Below are positions 12,514-25,027 of a DNA stretch of 64,000 bases, piece after piece (position 1 is the first letter of the stretch; each line of letters begins with the position of its first letter). The DNA is from Baylisascaris procyonis. Its lineage: Eukaryota > Nematoda > Chromadorea > Rhabditida > Ascarididae. The position numbers and the translations under genes are program-made. The stretch lies in NCBI GenBank assembly GCA_037389465.1, contig JAZARR010000099.1, positions 1 to 64,000 on the forward strand, given 5' to 3'. The notes below the pieces were generated by a model, which was not told the DNA's origin, did no database searches, and saw only the letters and a list, made by a program, of their open reading frames with translations.

Positions 12514-15500
12514 TATCGCAATGTGCTTTTCAGGTGATACCATCTAATTTAGTCTGTTTATATCTTTTGACCCTCACTTCCAGCTGTTAGCGCTGTAGGC
12601 ATGTGAAGAGCGGCTTTCAGCCATCATGCTACCTTAGAGACGCTGTCGCTAGCCAGTAGAATGACCACCGCAGCTATGTGAGCAGTTCAGATGAGCGAAG
12701 AGGCTTTAGCACTCTCATCTCGAGCATAATGGTTTTCACGGATCGATGATTGAGAACAAGGATTAATTCGACGCTCCTCTGATGTGATCATAGAAGAAGC
12801 ATCCTTGAATGAGATATGCAAACGGCTAACGATGCAGATTCAATGAATGCCTCAAGGGTGTCATTAGTCGCTTCATTCACATCGCATTTTTCTTCGCGCA
12901 CACTCCACCTCTCCGATGGTCACATGTCACTTATCAGTGTGCATTTTTCCCACTGTCTAAGCTTGACAATCGGTCAACATTACGCAGTCTCTCTGTGAGA
13001 ACGCAGAGCGCATATTTTTGTATTATTTTAAGCGTAATCGTGGTGATAGCTTGTGCCACTTAAACGTTGCCGTAGAATTGAATTGGGCTGTATATTTCCA
13101 ATGATTATTCGCTTGACCATTTTGACCACTTTTTGACCACTGGGCATTGAGAAGTGACCAGTGACCAGTGACCTCTTTTGTTGCCAGTTAAAAAATGATT
13201 TGTTGAAAATGACTGTTCGTTATTTCTAAACTTTCCATTAGAGTTTAAATACAACATAACGAAGCAGAAATCTTCAGTCAATTTTTTCATCTCTTCTTTT
13301 AAATATTTCATTAATGAATGAATCAAACTCCTTTGTTAAATTAGATGTTCTATTTTGGCCATTCTACGATTCGTTAGCAGCAATTTTTCATTATTATTCC
13401 CATTATTTGTATGAAAATGCAGTTGTTTTCTTTAAATATTGGAATGCGCTTGCACTATTGTGATGCATTTTCGCACCTAACCGCATACACGTCCACATAA
13501 ATATATGACCGCATAGGCGTATAGAGACACAAAAATAACATCCCTTCTGTCGCATCTTCGAAAATTGAAAATAGTCAATGTAGTATATCGTAAACTCATC
13601 CTAAAATCGTGCTAACGTCATGGTAACGTAGTCGTCTGGCTGCGATTGCTAATACGTCAAGCGCCTGTTGCGTGAATTTCTCGCTTAAAACTTGTTCGAG
13701 TTGAATAAGAACTATCGTTAGATTGAACTATAAGAACTTTTAGGTTGAACCACCTGAAGGAAGTGCGAAAGAGTCGAATCGTGTATCCAACTGAAAAACT
13801 TTTCATCACAAAAAGCCTCTTAGAACTATGGAACGGGAAATAAATGAAGGCATTCGGAGCTGACCTACGGTTTATGATCACTAATATGCTGCGGCTGTGT
13901 ATTCTGAAAAAAAAGAGGCATATTTTGAGTCAGAAATTTTGATGGGTCGGTTTTCTGTGACCTACCATATGGAACTTCTTTCACGCCGCTTGTGACCGAC
14001 TATTCGGGCAAAAGGAGCGATCATATGTTTTCTAACCGATAAGAAATATTCGAATGGCGAATATTCAAATGATATTTTGCCTCAGCGCGTTTCAGTAACC
14101 ATACGTTGGGTAGATTGCATAGGTTGAAAACATTCTCTAATGCCTCAGCAGAGACATTTTTTTCATATTCCTTAAGCACTTTCATTGCGCATCTTTTAGT
14201 GGAATTTATCGTTTATAGAAGATAAACTATAGCATTATGGTATTTTGCTTTGATTAATACATCAAATTTGCAATCTGTTTCTTCCGCTGCTTTATTAACT
14301 TCCCCGCAAGCTTTAATAAGAAATTGCCAAAGCGAGAACCGAATCTATTGCCTATGAAAAGAAGCAATTTTTTAATGGATTTTCCACAGCTTATATTGCA
14401 TTGTTGGATAATTGTTGAACGTTCGTTAAACTTTGCTACTATTCTCACAGTGTCTAAAAAATAGACAAATGGAATATCGACTGTTTGATCAGTAGCATCG
14501 GACTAAGGAACATTCAATGTTCTTGTGCCATTAACAGTGAATATGTACGGTGTCTGCAATTTTGATATCGATTCATAATCTCAGTCAATCTGTTCAAACT
14601 GCGGAATGGAAAAGAAATTAGTAGATAGTTGCTCCGATGCATACTTTTCAGTTTGAGCTCCCATTCAGTTACCCAAATAGCTAGAAGCTTTAGCGAAATT
14701 CCTTTTGTTGAGTTTGTTCTGCGAAATCGAATTGCGTGAATCACTTCAAAGGGAAAGTTCAACGACCTTTTCCAATGTTATCAATGCATACACAATGTGC
14801 CAAACCATAACAAAACGTAACAATTAAGGATCAATGCACAGTTCATCTGTACTAATGAAATAGTGTTAGAGAAATCGGCACTTGGGGATCGTTGAAGAGA
14901 TACACGGATCAATGTTTTTAGACTTTCGAAGAATTTGCAAACGAGCATAGAGATCATATAAAATAATAATATTTGTTGGCGCGAACAAAAATTGGTTCAA
15001 CCGTTTGATATAATGCATAGTGCTTGGAGACATATATATCGCGCTAGTCTTTAATTATCATCATTCGCCTTTCTGTCGTGCTTTCTTCCTGTTGAATGCC
15101 GATACATTATGCGAAAAAATTATGGAGTTTCACGATCTTTTTCGAATTTTTCGTTGACTTTTTCTTTTTATAATAATATCATAAATATTCTCGATTAATT
15201 TACTTTCAATGGTTTATTTTAGATGAAATGAAAACTTTCCGAAAGGAAGTAATCTATTCAAAACAAAAGAAAATTGAACAACAATTCACATTCAAACAAA
15301 GTGAAAGTTGCAAAACTTTCACTAATGCAGATACATACTGCAGCAAACTAAATTGCTCATCTTATTCTTTCACTGCAGCTTCATAGTTTAATGAGATCTC
15401 GTGAGAGGCGTTTACGAGTTTAACCACATCGGCAACCGAATAAATGCTCCCTAAAATTTGATTACTATTTCATTCTATTTCAAACGTTTGTTATGTGCTA

Positions 15501-17845
15501 TGAATATTTTTTATCGTGTAAATTAAGTAAAAATGAGGATATTTTTGTTATATGTGTTAGTGTTATAATTATTGTGGTGCAAAAAGTAGTTTAAGATTCA
15601 TCAACTCATTGGCTTTTAATGTGATTTTCATAGTTTAGAAATTTTGTGTTCTTGAATTGGCTTTCCATCAAAGGATTCTTGCTCTTGAGATATATTATTC
15701 TAACTTGAAAGTTCTTCGGAACCATGTGAGATAAGCCTATTACTGAAATATTCTGTTACTAAATTCTAATAAGCTGTTCTACTTACAAGACTTCTACGGC
15801 CTGAAATGGTACCTTCCGGTCGGTCTACAATAGTTCCCTTTATGTTTGAACCATACGATGAAATAAAACGGCCACAGCTCTCACTCTCATTTTTTTCGTC
15901 CTAAAAAGTTGGGCTACATATTCTCACCCCCCCTTTTCAACCGGGCAATTGCAAAGGTGGAGAAGGGAAAAGACGAGGTAGTAGTTAAGAGAGGTGAAAC
16001 GTAAGCACGGAGATACTTGATGAATCGAGGAATACAGTCCGCGATCACGATGCTTTGAACACGGCATTCAAATAGTACATACTACTTCTGCAATACATCG
16101 TACACACTATCTAGCTAATTAACTTCTTTAGCAAATAGTACATAAAGTATATACTACAAATACACACAAATAGTACATAGTACATATTCAATAAACACTT
16201 CTAGTAAACCAATGGGTTTCATTCGATCAATCAGTGTTTCAAATATGCATACTCTTTCACCGAAGCAATGATTATCTAAGCCTATAAATTGTCGTGGCTA
16301 AATGATTAAGTGAGCCATATATCTAAAGGAGAGGAATGCTCTAGCATGCAAGTCTTTCCATCATGCGAATCGTTGTCGATGCCCACAATGTTTTCTCTGT
16401 TATTGGACACCAATTAATTTCCAATCAAAGGCATTTCTAGCTATTTCTATATTGATTCAATGTGATTCAATGCCTTCCGATCGACATTGTGAACAATGTT
16501 GACCATCAGGTATATGTGGTTAAGGGACGTAAAGGTTGATTATAAAGATTTCTCGACTGGTATCATATATGAGAAGCCCTTTACTTTCTCTTGTATCAGA
16601 TGACTACTTCATACTGAAATATAACTTAATGACGTCTCATGGCAGTAACGAAATTTCCCGGTGAGGATTTTCCGATGTGATGAATTCTTGCGTCTGATGA
16701 AAATGCATGTTTATTGGGCAATCATAAATCGTCACCAAGGCCAGTGATTCATTTTCTTAAGCGTAATCGTTAGCTACGTCCGTTGAATGCTCATTCCTAT
16801 TGGAACTTTCCGATGCGACCTTTTCACTCTAAAGCATTATCATTCATAGTTACGTCTGAACATGCAAGATTCATTAAGGTAGCGACATTTATGTGAACAG
16901 GTGAACTGAGCACTTAATGTACTTCATTGCCGAAATTATCTACTCGCGTGATTGGTAACCATTTGCGCTATTGCCTTCATTAGTACATGTTTTCGTTGAC
17001 AAATCTATGGGCAATCTATATTAGTTGCATGTCGGAAGTTGCCGTTTCCATTTCGATGGAATGAATGTTCTTCTCGCGTTCCTTTTTTTCACTCAGTTTT
17101 TCTTTCCTCCTACAAGCGCGCTTCACACACTTGCAAGGTCAGCGTGGCGAAAGGCAGTCAGTCGCTCACTCCACGCCAGCTGAATGTTGACCCAGAATAA
17201 AATAAATTCAGAAAAGAATCGGGATGCCTTATTGGCGGGGATCTGAGCAAAATGAAGATTTTTTTTTGCAGGAATAACACGATTTCTCCCACGTTTGTCC
17301 AGTGCAACATAGTAGAATTATCTAATGAGAATGGCATGTAATCCTATAACGCAGTATAACCATAGCTGACGGTGCAGATTTCAGTAAGACGAGACGGCAG
17401 TGATGAATTATTAACGTGTTTCACATGACGTGTTTCACTCATCATCTCGTACTGTCTGCGTCATTCTGTTTCTATGAGGTGATTTCGGCTGTTGAAAAAC
17501 AGCCTATTTGATGTTAGATTATTTTCGAGGAGAGACCAGCCAATCAGGTTCCTTCCTAAAAATATTCAAACGTTTTTGTTGAAACAATCGCGCGGAAAAT
17601 GATTTCATTCTTGGAGACGTTTTTTGCTCTTTCTAAAGCTCGATATGAAATGCATACAACAGGTGTAATCGCAATTAAAGCGTTTTAATTTCCACTTTCT
17701 CACTGATTTTGCACTTATCTTTGAGGTATATAGGATATCGACGTCCTACCAGAGAATTTTACTAAAAAGCCGACTGTTTTTACAGTAAATTTTACTTTTA
17801 CCCAATTGACCAATTACGTTTGGTATTAAGTCGATACGGTTAGTA
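12514..17845. other. Intergenic; no gene supported
   Basis: I see only minor repetition: tgaccagtgaccagtgacc near 13157-13175 and three copies of aaatagtacata at 16070-16190. No exon-like segment stood out. Confidence 0.5.
16070..16190. repeat. Dispersed short repeats of aaatagtacat
   Basis: The 11-mer aaatagtacat occurs at about 16070, 16133 and 16168, with the variant tagtacatagtacata in the last copy. It is low-complexity and intergenic. Confidence 0.6.
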
Positions 17846-17926
17846 TCGATTACCGTTGCCATTAATTCGACTACGGTTGCCATTAAGTTTACGGTTCCTA
17901 TTGAGTCGATTACTGTTGTTCTGAAG
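17846..17926. repeat. Degenerate 21-bp tandem repeat, about four copies
   Basis: The unit TCGATTACCGTTGCCATTAA recurs as TCGACTACGGTTGCC.., TTTACGGTTCCTATTGAG and TCGATTACTGTTG... The 21-bp period keeps a frame open on the minus strand (Asn-Arg-Asn-Gly-rich), which I attribute to the repeat and not to a gene. Confidence 0.75.
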
Positions 17927-20900
17927 CGGACTTCCTCTATCGATCAAACGTCTGATATTCCCATAATGGAGTACAAGTTGGTGAATCGAATTCATCATGG
18001 AAATGGATGTCTCCATCGTAATGAGCACCTTCATGCACCTTGTTGAGTCTTTTGAGCAAGTCACTTTTTGCAGCCTATTGTCTTATTTCGCTATTTTGTT
18101 ATGCATCGATTATGACTCAATTGGAAGGAAAATATTGAATTCTTTTTCTTTTTTGTACTGCAAATTTTTTCTTGCTGTTGGTGATTGGAATTCTGCGAGT
18201 TGCAGTTATGTTATTATTAATTGATATTATTAGGTGTTATTGATAGATATAGATATAAAGTATGAACATTGCGCAAGATATTTTTATTACTGCACTATTT
18301 GAAGAGTTTTGCCGCAGGCTATTATAATAGCGCCGTATCTCGTCATATATAAATCTATGCGGTCTATTTGTGTCGATACATCATTTTTATGCGCATGTTT
18401 ATGTGTTCGTTGCGTTCGGTTGCTTGAACCTGCGAACTATTGGACGAAAACTAATAAAACTTGGGAATTATAAGTTGCATAATGAAATTTGGAATGTTAA
18501 TTGCACTTAGAGAATCCATTCGAGTATCCTTTGGGACTCGATTCCCTCACTTCCTTCGAAGCAGTCGACAGCGAATTGTGGCATGAAGTTTGCAGATGCA
18601 ATTTGCTTTGAATATTGAGTCAAGAAGAAGTCGGTTAAAAGTATTTTTTGTTTATATAATTTTATAAGTGATGTGATTGGTCTAATGGAAGTGAAAATCA
18701 TTAGAAGTTGTGCTATTCCATTTTGGGCGTTTGGGCAATCAATTTACCGGATATGTCGAAATGCTGAAAGCATATATCCAATGTGCTTTCCTGATTGTGA
18801 TCCTTTCGCGAAAAACCCTCTATTGCAAAAACATTCTCATCTTTTAGTCCCCATTTTTTCTGGGATGGGTAGCATAATGAATAAACTAGCATAGCGCATG
18901 TTCTATCGTGCCATCGTTTTTCATTTGCATATTCTTGTGATCCACATACGGTGACGTTTAATACTTGCACTGGTAAAACCTATGGACCGGAAAGATATTA
19001 TTTTTTCATTTTCATAGCCACATTTCATTGCGCTGAAGATTGAAAAAAAAATCGAACTCATCATATACTCTCAATGCTGGAAAAATATTTTCTCATAAAA
19101 AATACTGATCGAAGTATCGTTAATTTCCGTACTGCATGATGATTGGAGTAGAGTTTAAAAATTGAGAGGACAACTAAAATTCCTCGACTGATTTCACAAA
19201 ATATTTCAATGAACGTTCGAGAATAATTTCTTTGAAATTCATTCACTAAATAAATTTGTTTCCGTCAAATTATGAATAATTGCAGGCAATAATAAATATC
19301 TAGAAAATTACTATGGAACACATAAAATGTCCTTCATTAGCGAATAATTTAAGTTGTAAGGCAAATACGATCGTAAGAATAGCGCAGTAGAAAATTTCTA
19401 TTCTTGCTGTGATGATTGTTGATTTTCTGAGAAGGTCGAAGTTGATTATAAAGCAACGAATTGATGCTGTAGTACAACGCTTCCTTTTCAATTCTTTGCT
19501 TAGTTAATGCGGACGTCACTATATTGTGTTCATCAAAAGCTTTTGTTAGCAAGTGAGAATGTCAATGATGGATGACACTATCTATAGCAACAGCGCCCGC
19601 TAATTGAACTTCTTTTGCCCGTTTTTTTTTCGTCGCATATCAATGCTCGAAAATATAGAGATTATTTTGTTTTCTAGTTTTTCACTCTTCTCTTCTAATT
19701 TTATTTATTGGATTCTGAAAGCTCTCAGGCGTAAACACATCAAGCCGCAGTTGGTTATTTGAGCCGATAATCTTTAGCTTAATGATGTTTTTCATGAACG
19801 CCGAATTGGTGAAACGGTGAGGCCCGTTCGCGATATAAATATAACGTAGCCCTTTTTAGATCAATCTAGCAGACTAATTAGGTATGAAATTCTCGTGATA
19901 TGTTCTAGCTAAATAAGTCCAAGACGCAAATACCCCATGCGTTGTTTAACTTTCAACTCATCAAACAAGTGTCCGCTTAAAATTCCAAAAAAAGTGTTGA
20001 ACATGATCGGAAACGTTAATATATCGGTCGCTGGCTCTTACATTTCAAATCCATTTGGAGAACGGTTTCCTGAACTAAAAAAAACAGTAACAAAGTGCGA
20101 AATGACATATCTAGAAACGAATTTGGTGAGTCGGAAATGCGGTGAAACAAAACATTCGCAAAATGAGATTCAACAAAGCTTCTTCATGTCAGCTTTTGTC
20201 ACCAGCATGTTGAAAGAAACGAAAAAAAAAAACGAAAAGAGAGTTCGGGCAATCAAGAGTCTGCGCTGAAGCACACAAGTTCGTCAGCGCAGACTCCCGA
20301 TTGTCCGGAACCTATATGAGCGTCGACGATGATTGCACAACCTACAGAAATGAAACGAAATAGCCAACTATGTTATTGCTCATGTGTTCTTGAGAAAAGA
20401 GAGTAGCGCTTACTTCGGACACTTCATTTATGAACTTAAGGTTAGAGAGATTTTTCAGCATCGGATGACTTCATTTCCCTGTAGGATTAATGATCAAAAA
20501 AGTATTCTAAATAGTATATGAGCTGGGAAAGGTTTCGCTCCTATCGAGGGGGCAGTAACTATCGTTCTAGAGAACACTTTTAAAAACCAGCCAAATTTTA
20601 AAATTTTTCTGGTGCTGAAAATATGATGAAAGTTTATTTTGGAATGCAAATTAGAGAGGAATTCACTTATGGGGCAGACAACACCCATATTCTTAGCAAT
20701 TCTTCAGAATGTGCAACTCTCATGAATTTTATTGTAATTCTGCAATAGTCATGGGCGTTGCATTCGAAAGTGGATTCGCTAAGAGGTTTCTTTTAGTATG
20801 ATGCGTGATCCCCGTTCTCCGACGAATAGCTATAAGTGAATAGCTGCTATTCTCTTGAAGGGAACAATCATCGATTCAGCACAATAATTGACCAACAAGT

Positions 20901-22791
20901 GCGACAGAAATAATTTCATTTGAGAATTGAATTTTATGCGTAAAAAATATAGCAACACTGAATTAATTTTAAAAGTTTTTGAGGCGTTTGATAAGCTCTA
21001 CAAATTACACATGTTGTAGTCGGGTTGGACGATCTTTCAATTGATATGGAGCCTAACACAACAACGACATCTCGCTTCAATAGCGTCTGATTACCGGTAG
21101 TAAGGTAAAGGATGCAAGAGGATTTTATCAGGAACCTGCTTGCCGCCTAATCACTGTCGTTTCATTGCTAAACCTACGCAAAGCCAATAATATCGGATGT
21201 ATAAAACTCAACTCTTGAACTATCAGCAATGCGGAAAGCGATATATTTTCAGTACAGCTTGATTCTCCGAATGCATACCTCACATTACTTCATGCGTTTG
21301 CATCCGGTTAATTACTCGTTATTACGCCGCAGGCATTTTAGAGCGGCCATTCATAATTTAAGCTGGCGATTTGAGATTTCTCTGCGCGAAGCAATCTTTC
21401 GCGCTCTCACTGCGCGCTTCATTCGCTTATTGCCTTCACCTATACTTTCTATGGATTTTATTATTTCCTGTTCGTGACGTTGATTGCGTTAGATTGTGGC
21501 CAACGATAAACTAGATCGCAGGAATTCGTGGATATGCATTCGTCAAACGACTCGCAACGCTATCTTGACATGGTTCTTCCAAAGGAAGCTCGCCATGGGC
21601 GCCATCAAAAAGTATCAGGTGCCAAGCCACTCTTGCTTACGTTAGGCTCACATCGATCCTGCAAATTGTTTGCAGTGACTGCTTCTTTGAAAAATGTTAA
21701 AGGAAATCGATTTCTAGAAAGCTTCTTCTTTTAAAATATTTCTTCTTAGAAAGAACTGAACAATGGTAACCGATGTTGATTGCAAAGGTTTCTTACGGAC
21801 ATGTCGCAATGTACTGTATTCAGTAAAAAAGGATTGAGAGAAAAAGTTTATCAATAGAAACCCATCCAATTTCACTTCCTCGTTCGAAGCAAAATTGTTT
21901 AGCAATGACCACAGATTTGCGTAAAGAGCGTCAATATGCCGCATTGTATATACTTCTGCCCAAAGCAATTTTTTTTTCATCTTGCAACAGCAGCATCAGT
22001 CTGCCCCATCAAATCGATTTACTATTGCAGAGTTGTCTGAAGCATCCATCCTTGCCATTGAGGATGGATAAAAATTGAAATCGACATAGCGATGCACTTA
22101 GGATATCGCTGAGTGGCATTTAATCATAATCGAATAAGCAAAACCATTTATAAATTTCCGAGGAGTTAAATCACGCGGTTTATCCTCGGTAATCTCTTTT
22201 CTTTTCTTTGCTCAGTTCTTTTTACTTTCTAGACGAAATGAATGCGCCGAAGATTCCCATCATGCATTTGTTTTTTTCGAATACATTCAGAAGTCATATA
22301 AAACGTTGATGCATATTTTTGTTGTGGTCTTGAGAGAAAATGCGCATATTAAAAAAAGGTAGTTGATTTGAATTTCCATCACGGGAATGCGCTTTCATCA
22401 AATAGGCCACTTGATTAGCACGCTTAGGCCTTTTTGATCGCAAAAATTCAGTACAACGGAAGCTGCACTCTACCAACACAAAAAAGATTGCTAAATTTTC
22501 AAGAAGTGAAATACATCTATATCTGACGGCTTCTTTATAAGAGTGTTTCTGATGTGTTATAGCTTTCCACATGAATATTCAGTCACCTATCTACTGATAG
22601 ACTGCAAAACGATGATCTAATCAGTGATCGTCATTGTGATAACTCGCCATAGGTGCATTAAAGCACGCATTGCCAAGCGAACACCTACGTCTACTCAGCA
22701 ACGCATTTTATTTATATAAACTAGGCAATATGTTCGCAGACTTCATTTGCTCTAACTGCTTTGCGGTGACTTCCATTTGATTGCAAGGCAG
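17927..22791. other. Intergenic; one strong hairpin
   Basis: No coding exon is supported. The notable structure is the imperfect inverted repeat at 20242-20310, described separately. Confidence 0.5.
20242..20310. other. miRNA-like imperfect hairpin
   Basis: A 27-28 nt arm beginning GTTCGGGCAATC and ending GAGTCTGCGCTGA pairs with TCAGCGCAGACTC...GATTGTCCGGAAC across a loop of about 14 nt. The inner 13 bp are perfect. Two A-C mismatches, a G-U pair and a one-base bulge lie further out. Length, loop and interrupted pairing fit a microRNA precursor, but a terminal remnant of a small inverted-repeat transposon is equally possible. Strand and expression cannot be judged from sequence. Confidence 0.4.
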
Positions 22792-22998
22792 CAATCCAAG
22801 CCTGGCGGCAAATGCTTCAATACTTTAAGGGGCCCAACGTTTCACATAGAGCCGCAAACGTCGCGCATTTTCGAAAGTCATTGATTCCGCCTAGCCTGAT
22901 GGAAACTGGCGCGAGCGAGAGGATGAGAGAATCGCTGGAATCCGTTTTTAGTGATTGCCACACTACGCTCTGTGTATCAGATGGCATGTTCTTGCAAG
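22792..22998 (+). CDS. Candidate exon of an unidentified gene
   Basis: Between an acceptor (TTGCAAGGCAG) and a donor (TTGCAAG/GTGCAC) the + strand is open for 69 codons. The translation reads like protein: AWRQMLQYFKGPNVSHR, AHFRKSLIPPSLMETG and SERMRESLESVFSDC. The segment is richer in G+C than its flanks. A frame of similar length exists on the minus strand, which weakens the case. No family is recognised and no partner exon was found. Confidence 0.25.
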
Positions 22999-24243
22999 GT
23001 GCACAACTAATAGATTTTAAATCGAAATCCAATAAGTTTGAATCTGAATTCTGAAGGCACAACAAATGATAGTAGGAAAAAGACTAATGCAATCTGTGTT
23101 GGAAGATGTTGCTAAAGAATAATGTTCTTTCGCTCATTCGAACACGAAATCGAGTTATATGCAAACTGCGTGCTAAATCACTATGCAAATCTAGTGAGTT
23201 GATAGCCTTCAAAAGTTTGCGTGCAAGGTAAAACGCCATGCCATAAAATGTCAACTATAGCGTCAAAATGAGAGCAAAATAACTTCACGCTCATTAACCA
23301 TAGTTGTTTATCCTTCCTTGCGCTTCATTAGTGCAAGATTTCTTCAGAGCACATCAGCGTTTCCTAGAGAAGCGGTGCAGCTTATTTCTGCCTCAGACTA
23401 AGACTCCGCGTAGTACGCTTTCGACATACGGATGATGGCTGCACGCTGCAGAGGTGATCTTTGTATGCGTGGGCGCGAAAAAAAAAAGGAATTTAAGCCT
23501 GTTGCGCTTGGAATAAGCTTTAAATTAGTGGTGTTTTGTTGCATTAGCATAATCCAGAAAATACATGGCAATAAATTTTGTGAGGCCTTATTAACGAGGC
23601 GGGTTATTGTACCTTCTCATTGTGCTCGTTTATCTAAGCGAAAATGAGTTTTCACCAAATTTCATTTATGGCTTCGTTTAATTAACGAAAATTGTAATTT
23701 TGGCGAAGTGCCAAGGCAAATTGCTCTTGTTTTATTCGTCACTTTCATTGCTCGTTGATATTTGCGATGGTTTAATCAATCGCACATTGTTGCATTTTAC
23801 TTAGCCCAGTTCCTTTGTAAACTTTCACTATTTAAACGGTTCAATTATTTTATACTCATACTCATGTCTTATACTCATGTCTTTAATGTCTTCATTAATT
23901 ACTGCGAACAGTTCGATATGTAAAATTGTGTTTTTTTTGTTTTGCTCAGGTGCAGAAAAAACAAATGGAAACAAGCCCAGTGAATTTAAAGTGGTGTGCA
24001 TTCTGCGGGCCAATCACCTTACTAACTGTTTTCGTAGATTGCCGAAAAAAAGGGAACAAAATATAGAGATAGCAGCTCTTCAGATTTAGTAGTCTTAGTG
24101 ACTCCAGTTTTGGTGCTAATGTGTTGAAATTAGCAAAATAATGAACGCTTCCAACGCAAATTCTCAATAAGGCAAAGGAAGAGAAAACCATCAATTCGCA
24201 TGTTTAGCTTATATCTGTTGAAGACTATTTCGCATTGAAACCC
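22999..24243. other. Intergenic; no gene supported
   Basis: Only short chance frames are visible. A run of tactcatgtctt repeats near 23860-23885 is trivial. Confidence 0.45.
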
Positions 24244-24672
24244 TTACTTTCCTCTGTGGGCCTTCCATTGTCTCTGGTATTTCGAATCTGTTATATGGAC
24301 CATTCGTTGTATGAAAATCTTAATTCCCTGAGAGTATGGAACCTCTTCGGCTTCACAACATTTTATAAAACAGTACAATCGCCTGAAAATGCGAGCTGCT
24401 TTTGAAGAAATTGCTATAGGTGATGACATCCTAGCGATTTTTTTACCTTTCTGACATCGCGATGGGCAAGATGTTCTTCCATCGTATATATACAAGCCGC
24501 TTCGTCATCCGTTTGCATTCCATCTCTCCTTCCTTTCTGCTTTTTCCTTGGCAGGGGTGCACTTGGACTGTTTTCACCTTCTTCACTTTGGGTCATACCT
24601 CACACTGAAATGTTTTAACCTCTTTGTTTGCATTTTCATGGCTTCTTCATGTTGCAACTTTTGATGACGTTC
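24244..24672 (-). CDS. Candidate exons of an unidentified minus-strand gene
   Basis: Three coding-like segments lie close together. Segment 24599-24672 follows CTCTTGCAG and reads as a charged helix (ERHQKLQHEEAMKMQTKRLK), ending in phase 2 at a GTATGA donor. Segment 24244-24382 follows CATTTTCAG and joins it in frame (RLYCFIKCCEAEEVPYSQG, then KIFIQRMVHITDSKYQRQW), ending at a TAA or at an overlapping GTAAGG donor. Between them a frame from ATG 24596 (MTQSEEGENSPSAP, a basic PRKKQKGRR patch, then AHRDVRK) follows the acceptor-like ACATTTCAG and ends at GTAAAA. The segments cannot all belong to one transcript. They may be alternative starts or a decaying gene. No family is recognised. The 5' end lies about 350 bp from the receptor start codon, in the opposite orientation. 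Confidence 0.3.
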
Positions 24673-25027
24673 CTGCAAGAGGTTATTTCTTTATCGCAAG
24701 TTTTCTATTATTCTTCTTTATTTGCGTCCTCATTTGAGAGATAAAATTGGCGTATTCAAAATTCGTGCACAATTTTTTCTTTTGTTTCCAATATGTCCGT
24801 CATCCTTATTGACCTCTAGGCATATTCCAAGGCTTCAAATATAAATTACACCAAAGGAAGCTAACGGAAATTACTCATTAACGAATTGTGCAGCTCAAAT
24901 AATTCTTGTCGTTTCACTTCCAGAGAGTGGTTCGATATTTGGCCGGTGATTATGTCGTGGAGTGTCGCCAAAATCACAAATCAAGCGCTTGAGAGAGCAC
25001 TTTAATCAATAAAGTTTAACGCTCGCA
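24673..25027. promoter_or_regulatory. Probable promoter/5' region of the dopamine receptor gene
   Basis: This 355-bp interval separates the minus-strand candidate exons from the receptor ATG at 25028. If both are real it is a head-to-head intergenic region. I see no clear TATA box or spliced-leader acceptor immediately before 25028; the nearest acceptor-like site is ttcacttccag near 24922. Confidence 0.3.
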
